From: Acidobacteriota bacterium
GTDB lineage: Bacteria > Acidobacteriota > Terriglobia > Terriglobales > Acidobacteriaceae
Direction of reading: 5' to 3'
Assembly (NCBI GenBank): GCA_003223595.1
Contig: QHVR01000008.1
Coordinates: forward strand, 1 to 6,455
DNA length: 6,455 bases
Part shown: piece after piece, positions 1-5,051 of the stretch
How positions within the stretch are numbered: position 1 is the stretch's first letter
Layout of the letters: every line of letters begins with the position of its first letter
Translations under genes and position numbers: made by a program
Notes under the pieces: model-generated
Told to the model about the DNA's origin: nothing
Database searches by the model: none
Seen by the model: the letters and a program-made list of their open reading frames with translations, nothing else

Positions 1-61
1 CCGAGACGAGCGCGAATCCTGCAATGATGAAGACCTGGAGCGCTTTGATAGAGCTCGTCAT
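1..61 (-). CDS. Partial gene, N-terminus of a membrane or exported protein (runs off the left edge)
   Basis: Only the first 20 codons are present; the gene reads leftwards from an ATG at 61-59 and leaves the window. The visible peptide is MTSSIKALQVFIIAGFALVS: one Lys followed by a hydrophobic stretch of about 13 residues, which suits an N-terminal membrane anchor or the start of a signal peptide. The start is supported by GGGGAG on the minus strand (72-67), five bases before the ATG. The gene begins 14 nt after the stop of the porin-like gene on the same strand, so the two are probably co-transcribed. The family cannot be recognised from this fragment: a sensor protein, a solute-binding protein or a cytochrome would all be possible. 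Existence of the gene is fairly safe; its function is unknown. Confidence 0.6.
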   Translation of the reverse strand, partial: MTSSIKALQVFIIAGFALVS

Positions 62-75
62 TCGGTCTCCCCGCC

Positions 76-1305
76 TCAAAAATGGAATCCGGTCCTCAAG
101 ACCAGCGCGTTCGTATTCCTGTTAAAGCCGGTTGGGTTTTGCAGCGGGTAAAATCCTGCCGGGTAGCCGGTACTGGCATAGCCATCGATGAAATGCCCTT
201 CAACTTTGAGATCCCAGTACCGGTTCAGGTCCAGTCGAGCGCTGATAACTTTGTCATAGATGTGATTGCTGGGTCGGCTGGTGTCGGTTAGGTTGGGCTC
301 CCCCTGGTCGGCCAGCTCGCCGCCATACACATCGGTTACGGTGTAGTGCGAATAGTACGATCCCAGCTTCAGTTTTGCGCTCACCCGGTAGCTGCCGGAG
401 ACGTACCATGCCCGCATATCGGTTATGTTTGCTGTGCTTCCATTCAGGATGAGTTGATCCCTCAAGTAGCGCCGATATTCCGCATCGAAGGTGAAGCAGG
501 AGATCTCGTACTGCGCGTAGAACTGATTGGTCCAGTCTTGCCGTGAGGATTCGTAATAAGGGAAAAGGCCGGCGGCAGAACCCGCCGGGCTCACGTAGGT
601 TCCGTGGGCCGTGATGTCCTGATTCAAGCGAGAGACACCGACCATGAGCCTGCGAACCGGAGTATTCCAGCGCAGATCGCCTCCGTACTGCAGTCCGCCC
701 ATGTCAGTCAGATAAGTGCTCCACTGCCGGATTAGATATGGGTACCCACTGTAGATGCTGTCGCTGCGATGCCCAACGTAAGCCGTGTACGAGAGGTCCC
801 CCCAGTGCCGTCCCAGCGTGACGTTACCGTAGATGTCCCCGCCTGCATGGGCGATGGTCGCATCGCGGAGGTCCGCCGGATACACACCTTGCGGCAGCAG
901 GGCAAAGACGTGCAGGAACTCTAGATCTTGAGAATCGTTATAGAGCCCGAGCGTGGTCTTCACTTTTCCGGCGCGAATCCCGAAGCAGTTCGCGAACCGG
1001 TAATCCGCCGCTGCCCAATCGAGCGAGGGATGCCATTGTCCCAACTGCCCCAGATTGCGGTCGTACACTTGCGCTCCCAACCGGAACTTGTCCGTCAATT
1101 GCGATGACATGTTCAAGCCCATATCCGTCATCGCTCCGCTGCCCTGGCTCGTATTCATGGTCAGCCAATTGTTGCGGTCCGTGTACACGAATCCCTGGGA
1201 GAAGAATCCATGCACCTGCACTGCGCGATTCGCTACTTTGAATTGCTGTGCCATGCCAATCTGTGCCAGACACAGCCAGAGCACTGCCAAAATCCACCGC
1301 GGCAT
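76..1305 (-). CDS. Porin-like outer-membrane beta-barrel protein
   Basis: This encodes a 409-residue protein, predicted to sit in the outer membrane as a diffusion channel; the substrate is unknown. Residues 1-19 form a signal peptide (MPRWILAVLWLCLAQIGMA) with probable cleavage before QQ. The mature part opens with VHGFFSQGF, then alternating hydrophobic and aromatic strands, and ends in TGFHF, the C-terminal Phe that is typical of barrels handled by the BAM machinery. A block at about residues 95-160 (LDWAAADYR, GIRAGKVKTTLGLYND, LLPQGVYPADLRD, GGDIYGN) resembles a porin-like family in which VHGF..QG, LDWA..DYR and GK.K...GLYN recur; I recall this pattern and have not searched for it. The reading frame is open to an ATG at 1368, but the ATG at 1305 is preferred because GGAGGA lies five bases before it and the signal peptide starts there. 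It stands first in a minus-strand operon with the partial gene at 1-61 and is divergent from the CBS-like gene. Confidence 0.85.
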   Translation of the reverse strand: MPRWILAVLWLCLAQIGMAQQFKVANRAVQVHGFFSQGFVYTDRNNWLTMNTSQGSGAMTDMGLNMSSQLTDKFRLGAQVYDRNLGQLGQWHPSLDWAAADYRFANCFGIRAGKVKTTLGLYNDSQDLEFLHVFALLPQGVYPADLRDATIAHAGGDIYGNVTLGRHWGDLSYTAYVGHRSDSIYSGYPYLIRQWSTYLTDMGGLQYGGDLRWNTPVRRLMVGVSRLNQDITAHGTYVSPAGSAAGLFPYYESSRQDWTNQFYAQYEISCFTFDAEYRRYLRDQLILNGSTANITDMRAWYVSGSYRVSAKLKLGSYYSHYTVTDVYGGELADQGEPNLTDTSRPSNHIYDKVISARLDLNRYWDLKVEGHFIDGYASTGYPAGFYPLQNPTGFNRNTNALVLRTGFHF

Positions 1306-1438
1306 TGGTTTCCTCCAGACATCCTCTGTCAGAGAAATCGACGGAACGGGATTCAACTTGAGGTGCAAGCGCGTGCATTAGAAGACTTGAAGGATTCCTC
1401 CGATTGACGACCGCACCCCCTTCCCCCTACCCTGTAAC
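1306..1438. promoter_or_regulatory. Divergent intergenic region, probably holding both promoters
   Basis: These 133 bases separate the minus-strand porin-like gene from the plus-strand CBS-like gene, so both promoters should be here. Candidates by eye only: for the plus strand, TTGACG at 1404-1409 with TACCCT at 1428-1433 (18-base spacer), which would start transcription almost on the GTG at 1439; for the minus strand, TCTAAT (positions 1382-1377) as a -10 box without a good -35. A near-palindrome AGGATTCCT lies at 1392-1400. None of these is strong, and no clear Shine-Dalgarno precedes the GTG. Confidence 0.35.
1311..1316 (-). promoter_or_regulatory. Shine-Dalgarno site that fixes the start of the porin-like gene
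   Basis: On the minus strand the sequence reads GGAGGA-AACCA-ATG, a near-ideal ribosome binding site five bases before the ATG at 1305-1303. The longer reading frame (ATG at 1368) would add 21 residues in front of the signal peptide, so this site argues for the shorter protein. Confidence 0.8.
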
Positions 1439-2392
1439 GTGCTTTCGAAAAGCTCGGAAATCTCCCACCTGCGCGTAGCCGACGACATTACCCAGTTAGT
1501 CGGCGAGACTCCTATGTTGCAGTTGAAGCGACTGGTCGCGCCCGGATCGGCTGACGTCTTTGCCAAGCTCGAATACCTCAATCCCGGAGGCAGCGTGAAG
1601 GACCGCGCCGCCATCGGCATCATCCGGCGCGCCGAGCAGGACGGAAAACTTCGACCCGGCGGCACTATCGTCGAAGCCACTGCCGGCAATACTGGAATCG
1701 GATTGGCCCTGATCGGAGTAAATCGCGGCTACAAGGTCCGGCTCTTCGTACCCGAGAATTTTTCCCAGGAAAAAGTCATCATCATGCGCGCGCTCGGTGC
1801 CGAGGTCACCCGTACTCCCGACGAAGAAGGCATGCAGGGCGCTATCAACCGGGCCAAAGAACTCGTGGCTAGCGATCCCAAAGCCTTCATGGCCGGGCAG
1901 TTCGAAAATCCCGCAAACCCCGATTACCACTATGAAACCACCGCTCGCGAGATTTTTGATCAGATGGACGGACGCATTGACGCCATCGTCGTAGGCTGCG
2001 GAACTTGCGGTACTTTCTCGGGCGTGGCGCGGTTCATGAAGGAAAAGCTGCCAGGACTGGAAGCCTATGCGGTCGAAACCCAAGGCTCAGTCCTGGGCGG
2101 CGGTCCCCCGGGCCCACACAAAGTCGAAGGAATCGGCGCCAGCTTCATCCCAAAAACTTTCGACGCGTCGGTTTGCGACGAGGTCATGCAGGTGAGCGAT
2201 GAAGAAGCCTTCGAGACCGTGAAAGAACTGGCGGCCAAACAGGGTGTATTGGCCGGCTCCAGCGGCGGCGCGGCCGTTTTTGCATCCCTGAAAGTAGCCC
2301 GCACGCTCGGTTCAGGGAAACGCGTGGCCACCATCATTCCCGATTCGGCCGAGCGCTACCTGTCCAAGAAGATTTTCGAGGGCGGCATCTGA
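1439..2392 (+). CDS. PLP-dependent cysteine synthase / cystathionine beta-synthase family enzyme
   Basis: This 317-residue, fold-type II PLP enzyme joins sulfide or homocysteine to serine or an activated serine (O-acetylserine), giving cysteine or cystathionine in the cytoplasm. NPGGSVKDR (48-56) carries the Schiff-base lysine K54. TAGNTGIGLA (81-90) is the loop that binds the substrate carboxylate and the cofactor, with Ala82 where TSGNTG has Ser. GCGTCGTFSG (187-196) is the PLP phosphate loop; the family norm is GTGGT, so Cys190 replaces a Gly and Cys188 is nearby. VLAGSSGGAAV (270-280) and IIPDSAERYLSK (299-310) are the C-terminal cofactor-site motifs. There is no heme-binding N-terminal extension and no C-terminal CBS-domain pair, so this is the short bacterial type. 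The start is a GTG without a clear Shine-Dalgarno; the family often begins just before the D.T.L.G.TP motif, here at about residue 16. A cystathionine-lyase-like gene follows, suggesting an MccA-like role, though CysK/CysM activity cannot be excluded. Confidence 0.93.
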   Translation: MLSKSSEISHLRVADDITQLVGETPMLQLKRLVAPGSADVFAKLEYLNPGGSVKDRAAIGIIRRAEQDGKLRPGGTIVEATAGNTGIGLALIGVNRGYKVRLFVPENFSQEKVIIMRALGAEVTRTPDEEGMQGAINRAKELVASDPKAFMAGQFENPANPDYHYETTAREIFDQMDGRIDAIVVGCGTCGTFSGVARFMKEKLPGLEAYAVETQGSVLGGGPPGPHKVEGIGASFIPKTFDASVCDEVMQVSDEEAFETVKELAAKQGVLAGSSGGAAVFASLKVARTLGSGKRVATIIPDSAERYLSKKIFEGGI

Positions 2393-2410
2393 CGCGCAGC
2401 ACTGTCTCCC

Positions 2411-2444
2411 TCCGTCCTCTGTGGTTAAAGATGTTTTCCACAGA
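2411..2444. repeat. Repeat-like intergenic piece with an inverted repeat
   Basis: TCTGTGG at 2418-2424 pairs with CCACAGA at 2438-2444 (7 bp) around a 13-base loop that can add three A-T pairs (AAA-GATG-TTT). It begins 18 bases after the CBS-like stop, so it could end or slow transcription, but no T-run follows the stem. The text CCTCTGTGGTTAAAG resembles short intergenic sequences that I recall as repeated across several bacterial genomes, including Acidobacteriota; this has not been checked. Confidence 0.4.
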
Positions 2445-2524
2445 CTCTCCATGTTCATACAACCTTGACTCACAGCCCATCCGTGAACGAACCTGTAAAT
2501 GGGGCCGTGCACAAGTGAGCAGTT

Positions 2525-2570
2525 GGTTGTAAGTACCTTTTAATCAAGATTTTGCCCGTAAGTGATTGCA
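2525..2570. repeat. Paired GTAAGT segments in an A/T-richer intergenic stretch
   Basis: GTAAGT occurs at 2529-2534 and again at 2558-2563, 29 bases apart, with TTTTAATCAAGATTTTG between them. The stretch is clearly more A/T-rich than the flanking genes. It could hold the promoter of the gamma-lyase gene (TTTAAT at 2539-2544 is a fair -10, without a good -35) or be part of a dispersed intergenic element. I recall similar wording between genes in Acidobacteriota but cannot confirm it. Confidence 0.25.
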
Positions 2571-2582
2571 GCCCAGAGATCT

Positions 2583-2602
2583 TTTAGAGGATTTCCTCTA
2601 AA
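2583..2602. promoter_or_regulatory. Perfect 9-bp inverted repeat upstream of the gamma-lyase gene
   Basis: TTTAGAGGA (2583-2591) and TCCTCTAAA (2594-2602) are exact reverse complements around a TT centre. The element ends 59 bases before the ATG at 2662. It may be the operator of a dimeric regulator or an RNA hairpin in the leader. No T-run follows, so it is not a standard intrinsic terminator. The structure is certain; the role is inferred. Confidence 0.55.
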
Positions 2603-2620
2603 CCGCTGAATTCAAAAGAT

Positions 2621-2642
2621 GGGGGGAGGGGGGGTATCTCCC
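2621..2642. other. G6-A-G7 tract with a complementary CTCCC
   Basis: The run GGGGGGAGGGGGGG occupies 2621-2634. GGGAG at 2624-2628 can pair with CTCCC at 2638-2642 across nine bases. In RNA the tract could form a short hairpin or take part in a G-quadruplex. It contains GGAGG, but 33 bases from the ATG, too far to be the ribosome binding site. Homopolymer runs like this are also prone to length errors in sequencing. Confidence 0.4.
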
Positions 2643-2645
2643 GCC

Positions 2646-2660
2646 TTCCCGAAATGGGAA
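2646..2660 (+). promoter_or_regulatory. Small hairpin abutting the gamma-lyase start codon
   Basis: TTCCC (2646-2650) and GGGAA (2656-2660) form a 5-bp stem with loop GAAAT, ending one base before the ATG at 2662. GGGA is the only Shine-Dalgarno-like sequence close to this start and lies inside the stem, only two bases from the ATG. The hairpin may therefore restrict translation. A stem this short could also arise by chance. Confidence 0.3.
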
Positions 2661-2661
2661 C

Positions 2662-3808
2662 ATGAAAGAAAAAACTAAACCTCTCAGCTTCGCCACCCGC
2701 GCCATTCACTGCGGACAAGAACCCGATCCACTCACGGGCGCGGTTACCGTCCCGATTTATCCAACCTCCACGTACGTGCAGCAGGGCATCGGCGAGCACA
2801 AAGGATACGAGTACTCTCGCGTTTCAAATCCCACGCGCACGCGCCTGGAGCAGAATCTTGCCTCGCTGGAAGGCGGAGTCGCGGCCCGCGTGTTCGCCAG
2901 CGGAATGGCAGCAATCCACGCCATCGTCAGGCGATCACGTAGTCTGCGGCAACGATCTCTACGGCGGAACCCCGCGCCTGTTCAATCAGGTGATGGCCGA
3001 CTTCGGCCTCGAATTCACTTACATCGATACTTCCGACGCGAAGAACGTCGAGCGCGCCATCCGCAAGAACACCCGCATGGTGTACGTCGAGACCCCGACC
3101 AATCCCCTGATGCGCCTGAGCGATCTCGCAGCCATCAGTTCGATCACACGCCGCAAGAAAGTTAGCCTCGTCGTGGACAACACGTTCATGTCGCCTTACT
3201 TTCAACAGCCGCTCTCGTGGGGCGCGGACATGGTGGTCCATTCCACGACGAAGTTCCTGAATGGCCACAGCGACGGACTAGGCGGCGTAGTCGTCTGCGC
3301 CCATCAGCAGGACGCCGACAAGCTGGCATTTCTGCAGAAAGCCTCGGGCGCGATTCTGTCTCCCTTTGAATGCTGGCTGGTGCTGCGCGGCGTTAAGACA
3401 TTGGCCGCCCGCATGGATATCCACGACCGCAGTGGCCGTAAAGTCGCCGAGTTTCTCTCCCAGCACCGAAAAGTACTGGCAGTCTTCTATCCCGGGTTGC
3501 CGGATCATCCCCAGCACGCGTTGGCCAAGCGCCAGATGACAGGCTTTGGCTCCATGATCACGTTCGAAACCGGCTCGCTGAAGAACGCCAACAAGATGTT
3601 GAAGCGCGTGCGAGTGTGTTCGCTGGGAGAATCGCTGGGGGGAGTTGAGACCCTGATCTCGCATCCTGCGACCATGACTCATGCGGCGTTAGGAGAAAAA
3701 GGCCGTAAGGCCATAGGGATTACCGATGGCCTGGTGCGAATCTCCGTAGGCATCGAAGACGTAGATGACATTCTCGACGACCTGAATCAAGCGCTGAGCG
3801 CTATCTAA
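2662..3808 (+). pseudogene. Cystathionine gamma-lyase / gamma-synthase family gene, frameshifted
   Basis: This is a fold-type I PLP enzyme of the Cys/Met metabolism family, which cleaves cystathionine to cysteine (lyase) or makes it (synthase). Frame 1 (2662-2928) gives 89 residues: IHCGQEPDPLTGAVTVPIYPTSTYVQ, the YEYSR.SNPTR motif (49-59) and the ASGMAAI cofactor loop (79-85). From 2930 the protein continues in another frame for 292 residues: GDHVVCGNDLYGGT, YVETPTNPL, VVDNTFMSPYFQQPL, HSTTKFLNGHSD with the Schiff-base lysine codon at 3251-3253, GESLGGVETLISHPATMTHA, and the C-terminal GITDGLVRISVGIED. At the joint, relatives carry about five more residues (B. subtilis MccB has MMLFNS where this has one), so roughly 14 nt are missing, more than a single-base slip. 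Both halves are otherwise intact with no other lesion, so the break is recent or a sequence error. Without repair, translation ends at 3165 before the catalytic lysine. No slippery site is visible. Lyase versus synthase cannot be settled. Confidence 0.88.
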
Positions 3809-3816
3809 CCAGATAG
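3801..3816. terminator. Weak hairpin over the gamma-lyase stop codon
   Basis: CTATCT (3801-3806) and AGATAG (3811-3816) pair across AACC, with the TAA stop (3806-3808) at the edge of the loop. The stem is short and A/T-rich and no T-run follows. It is at most a weak 3' end structure, and the methyltransferase gene starts 27 bases further on. Confidence 0.2.
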
Positions 3817-3823
3817 TCAATCA

Positions 3824-3850
3824 GTGGAGATCCGCGTAAATCCGTGGCGA
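3824..3850. repeat. Repeat-like TCCGCG-TAAA-TCCGTGG sequence overlapping the next gene's start
   Basis: Two related half-units, TCCGCG (3831-3836) and TCCGTG (3841-3846), lie ten bases apart, joined by TAAA. This looks like the same class of intergenic text as the CTCTGTGGTTAAAG piece at 2411-2444: both contain a TCCGT/TGTGG core next to TAAA. The GTG at 3844 used as the methyltransferase start lies inside it. Membership of a genome-wide repeat family is inferred from memory. Confidence 0.35.
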
Positions 3851-4656
3851 AGAATTCAGTGAGCAATCGATCCGCCGAGCGCGAGTGGAACTCCGAGGCC
3901 TACCATCGCCTCTCGTCTCCCCAAGTGAGTTGGGGCAAAAAGGTGCTCTCGCGCCTGAAACTCAAAGGAAACGAACGGGTCCTCGATGCCGGTTGCGGCA
4001 CCGGACTGCTCACTGCCGAATTGCTGGAAGCCTTGCCCCGTGGCCGGGTCGTCGCCATCGATCTATCACAAAACATGCTGAGCACTGCGCGCGCTCATCT
4101 CGCGCAGGAGTTCGGAAGCCGATTGCACCTGCTCGCGTGCGATCTGCTTCGTCTGCCTTTCCGGCGCGTTTTCCACGCGGTTGTAAGTACCGCCGCTTTC
4201 CATTGGGTGCTGGATCACGATCAGCTATTCCGCAACTTGCACGATGTCCTGCTTCCTGGCGGTTGCCTGGAAGCGCAGTGCGGAGGCGGCCCCAACATCG
4301 CGCGTTTGCGTGATCGCGCCAACGCGTTGGCAACGACTAGCGCGTTCGCAAATTATTTCGCTGGTTTCCGCGAACCATGGCTTTTTGAGGATGCCGAGGA
4401 TGCTGCTCAGAGGCTAAGAAATGCCGGATTCGTGGATGTGGAAACCTCGCTGGAAGCTGCGCCAACGGTATTGGACGACGCAGCCCATTACAACGAGTTC
4501 GTGCGCAACATTGTGTTGCGACGTCATCTCGAAAACATCCCGGAACCCGCAGAGCGGGACCAGTTCATGGCGATTCTGACCCAGCAAGCGGCTCGGGACG
4601 ATCCTCCATTTCTGTTGGACTACTGGCGCCTGAACCTGCGCGGACGCGCGGCGTGA
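3844..4656 (+). CDS. Class I SAM-dependent methyltransferase (trans-aconitate methyltransferase-like)
   Basis: The 270-residue protein transfers a methyl group from SAM; the acceptor is unknown. VLDAGCGTG (46-54) is motif I, which binds SAM. AIDLSQNML (71-79) carries the acidic residue D73 expected to hold the ribose hydroxyls. D100 in LLACDLLRLPF contacts the adenine region, and VVSTAAFHWV (113-122) plus LLPGGCLEAQ (136-145) complete the Rossmann-type core. The N-terminal REWNSEAYHRLSSPQ.SWG (13-31) and the AAFHW motif resemble Tam-type small-molecule methyltransferases, followed by a variable C-terminal cap (about 150-270). The start is uncertain: GTG at 3844 or GTG at 3859 (with GAAG six bases upstream); neither has a good Shine-Dalgarno and no ATG is near. 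The gene lies 35 nt after the frameshifted gamma-lyase gene and is probably co-transcribed with it. It converges on cutA with 3 nt between the stops. Confidence 0.85.
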   Translation: MAKNSVSNRSAEREWNSEAYHRLSSPQVSWGKKVLSRLKLKGNERVLDAGCGTGLLTAELLEALPRGRVVAIDLSQNMLSTARAHLAQEFGSRLHLLACDLLRLPFRRVFHAVVSTAAFHWVLDHDQLFRNLHDVLLPGGCLEAQCGGGPNIARLRDRANALATTSAFANYFAGFREPWLFEDAEDAAQRLRNAGFVDVETSLEAAPTVLDDAAHYNEFVRNIVLRRHLENIPEPAERDQFMAILTQQAARDDPPFLLDYWRLNLRGRAA

Positions 4657-4659
4657 GGC

Positions 4660-4977
4660 TTACTTGACCGATTGCGCGATCCAGTCGAGGTAAGGAGCAC
4701 TGCCATCTTCAATGACGAGCGCGATGCATTCGGGAACGTCATAAGAATGCAAATGGCGAATGGCGTCGCGTACTGCTGGAAATTTCTCCTGCGTGGTCTT
4801 GATGAGCAGCAACCATTCCGTGCTCGATTCCATCTTTCCTTGCCATCGATAAATGGACTCGATGTGCGGAATGATGTTCACGCACGCTGCCAGTTGATGT
4901 TCGACCAGATGTTGAGCGAGCTTGCGAGCCTCATCCTGAGATCCCGCAGTCGAGAGGACGATTCGTTTGTCAGTCAT
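4660..4977 (-). CDS. cutA: Divalent-cation tolerance protein CutA
   Basis: At 105 residues this is the usual length for CutA1, a very stable trimer with a ferredoxin-like fold, linked to copper tolerance in E. coli; its exact role is unsettled. The family pattern is clear: an opening VLSTAGSQDEARKLA, LAACVNI (29-35), IESIYRWQGKMESSTEWLLLIKT in the middle (S41, Y43, W45, G47, E54), LHSYDVPE (76-83) and a closing YLDWI (96-100). The start is the ATG at 4977-4975, where the family normally begins; no clear Shine-Dalgarno precedes it. It is convergent with the methyltransferase gene and divergent from the phosphoglucomutase gene, so it is a single-gene unit whose promoter should lie in the 74-nt gap. 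Its small size, intact motifs and composition suggest a working gene. Confidence 0.95.
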   Translation of the reverse strand: MTDKRIVLSTAGSQDEARKLAQHLVEHQLAACVNIIPHIESIYRWQGKMESSTEWLLLIKTTQEKFPAVRDAIRHLHSYDVPECIALVIEDGSAPYLDWIAQSVK

Positions 4978-4986
4978 ATAAAATCA

Positions 4987-5014
4987 GCCGTCAGTTCTGC
5001 GCCGTCAGCTTTGC
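4987..5014. repeat. Two tandem copies of a 14-nt unit between cutA and the phosphoglucomutase gene
   Basis: GCCGTCAGTTCTGC (4987-5000) is followed directly by GCCGTCAGCTTTGC (5001-5014), 12 of 14 bases identical, with an exact GCCGTCAG core in each. The pair fills the middle of the divergent gap, where regulator half-sites would lie, but it could equally be a chance tandem duplication. Confidence 0.5.
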
Positions 5015-5039
5015 TCGGCTACGGTCCGCAGGCATTGTG

Positions 5040-5044
5040 AAAGG
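5040..5044 (+). promoter_or_regulatory. Shine-Dalgarno site of the phosphoglucomutase gene
   Basis: AAAGG lies seven bases before the ATG at 5052. It supports that start, which is also where the family's conserved IKFGTSGWR opening begins. Confidence 0.6.
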
Positions 5045-5051
5045 TTCGATT

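Noticed and set aside
1306..1368. N-terminal extension of the porin-like protein from the ATG at 1368
   Set aside because: It would place 21 residues before a clear signal peptide, and the ATG at 1305 has a near-perfect Shine-Dalgarno.
938..1378. A 146-codon minus-strand frame overlapping the porin-like gene
   Set aside because: It lies on the same strand in another frame of a clear signal-peptide barrel gene; the product shows no domain or signal.
2393..2661. A small gene or known riboswitch in the 269-nt spacer
   Set aside because: No reading frame with a ribosome binding site is present, and the pairing elements do not match a SAM, SAH, cobalamin or T-box architecture that I can recognise.
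2914..2940. Programmed ribosomal frameshifting in the gamma-lyase gene
   Set aside because: No slippery heptamer, rare-codon stop or internal Shine-Dalgarno signal is seen at the joint, and about five residues would still be missing after a shift.
2858..3808. A separate protein starting at 2858 in the second gamma-lyase frame
   Set aside because: The codons from 2858 to 2929 give MPRWKAESRPACS..., an out-of-frame reading of the conserved gamma-lyase sequence. The family sequence enters this frame only at 2930, so this is the tail of a broken gene and not a gene of its own.
2525..4191. A 13-base exact match, GGTTGTAAGTACC, at 2525-2537 and 4179-4191
   Set aside because: The second copy is inside the methyltransferase coding sequence, where it encodes an ordinary part of motif IV. 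One match of this length is not unlikely in a window of this size.
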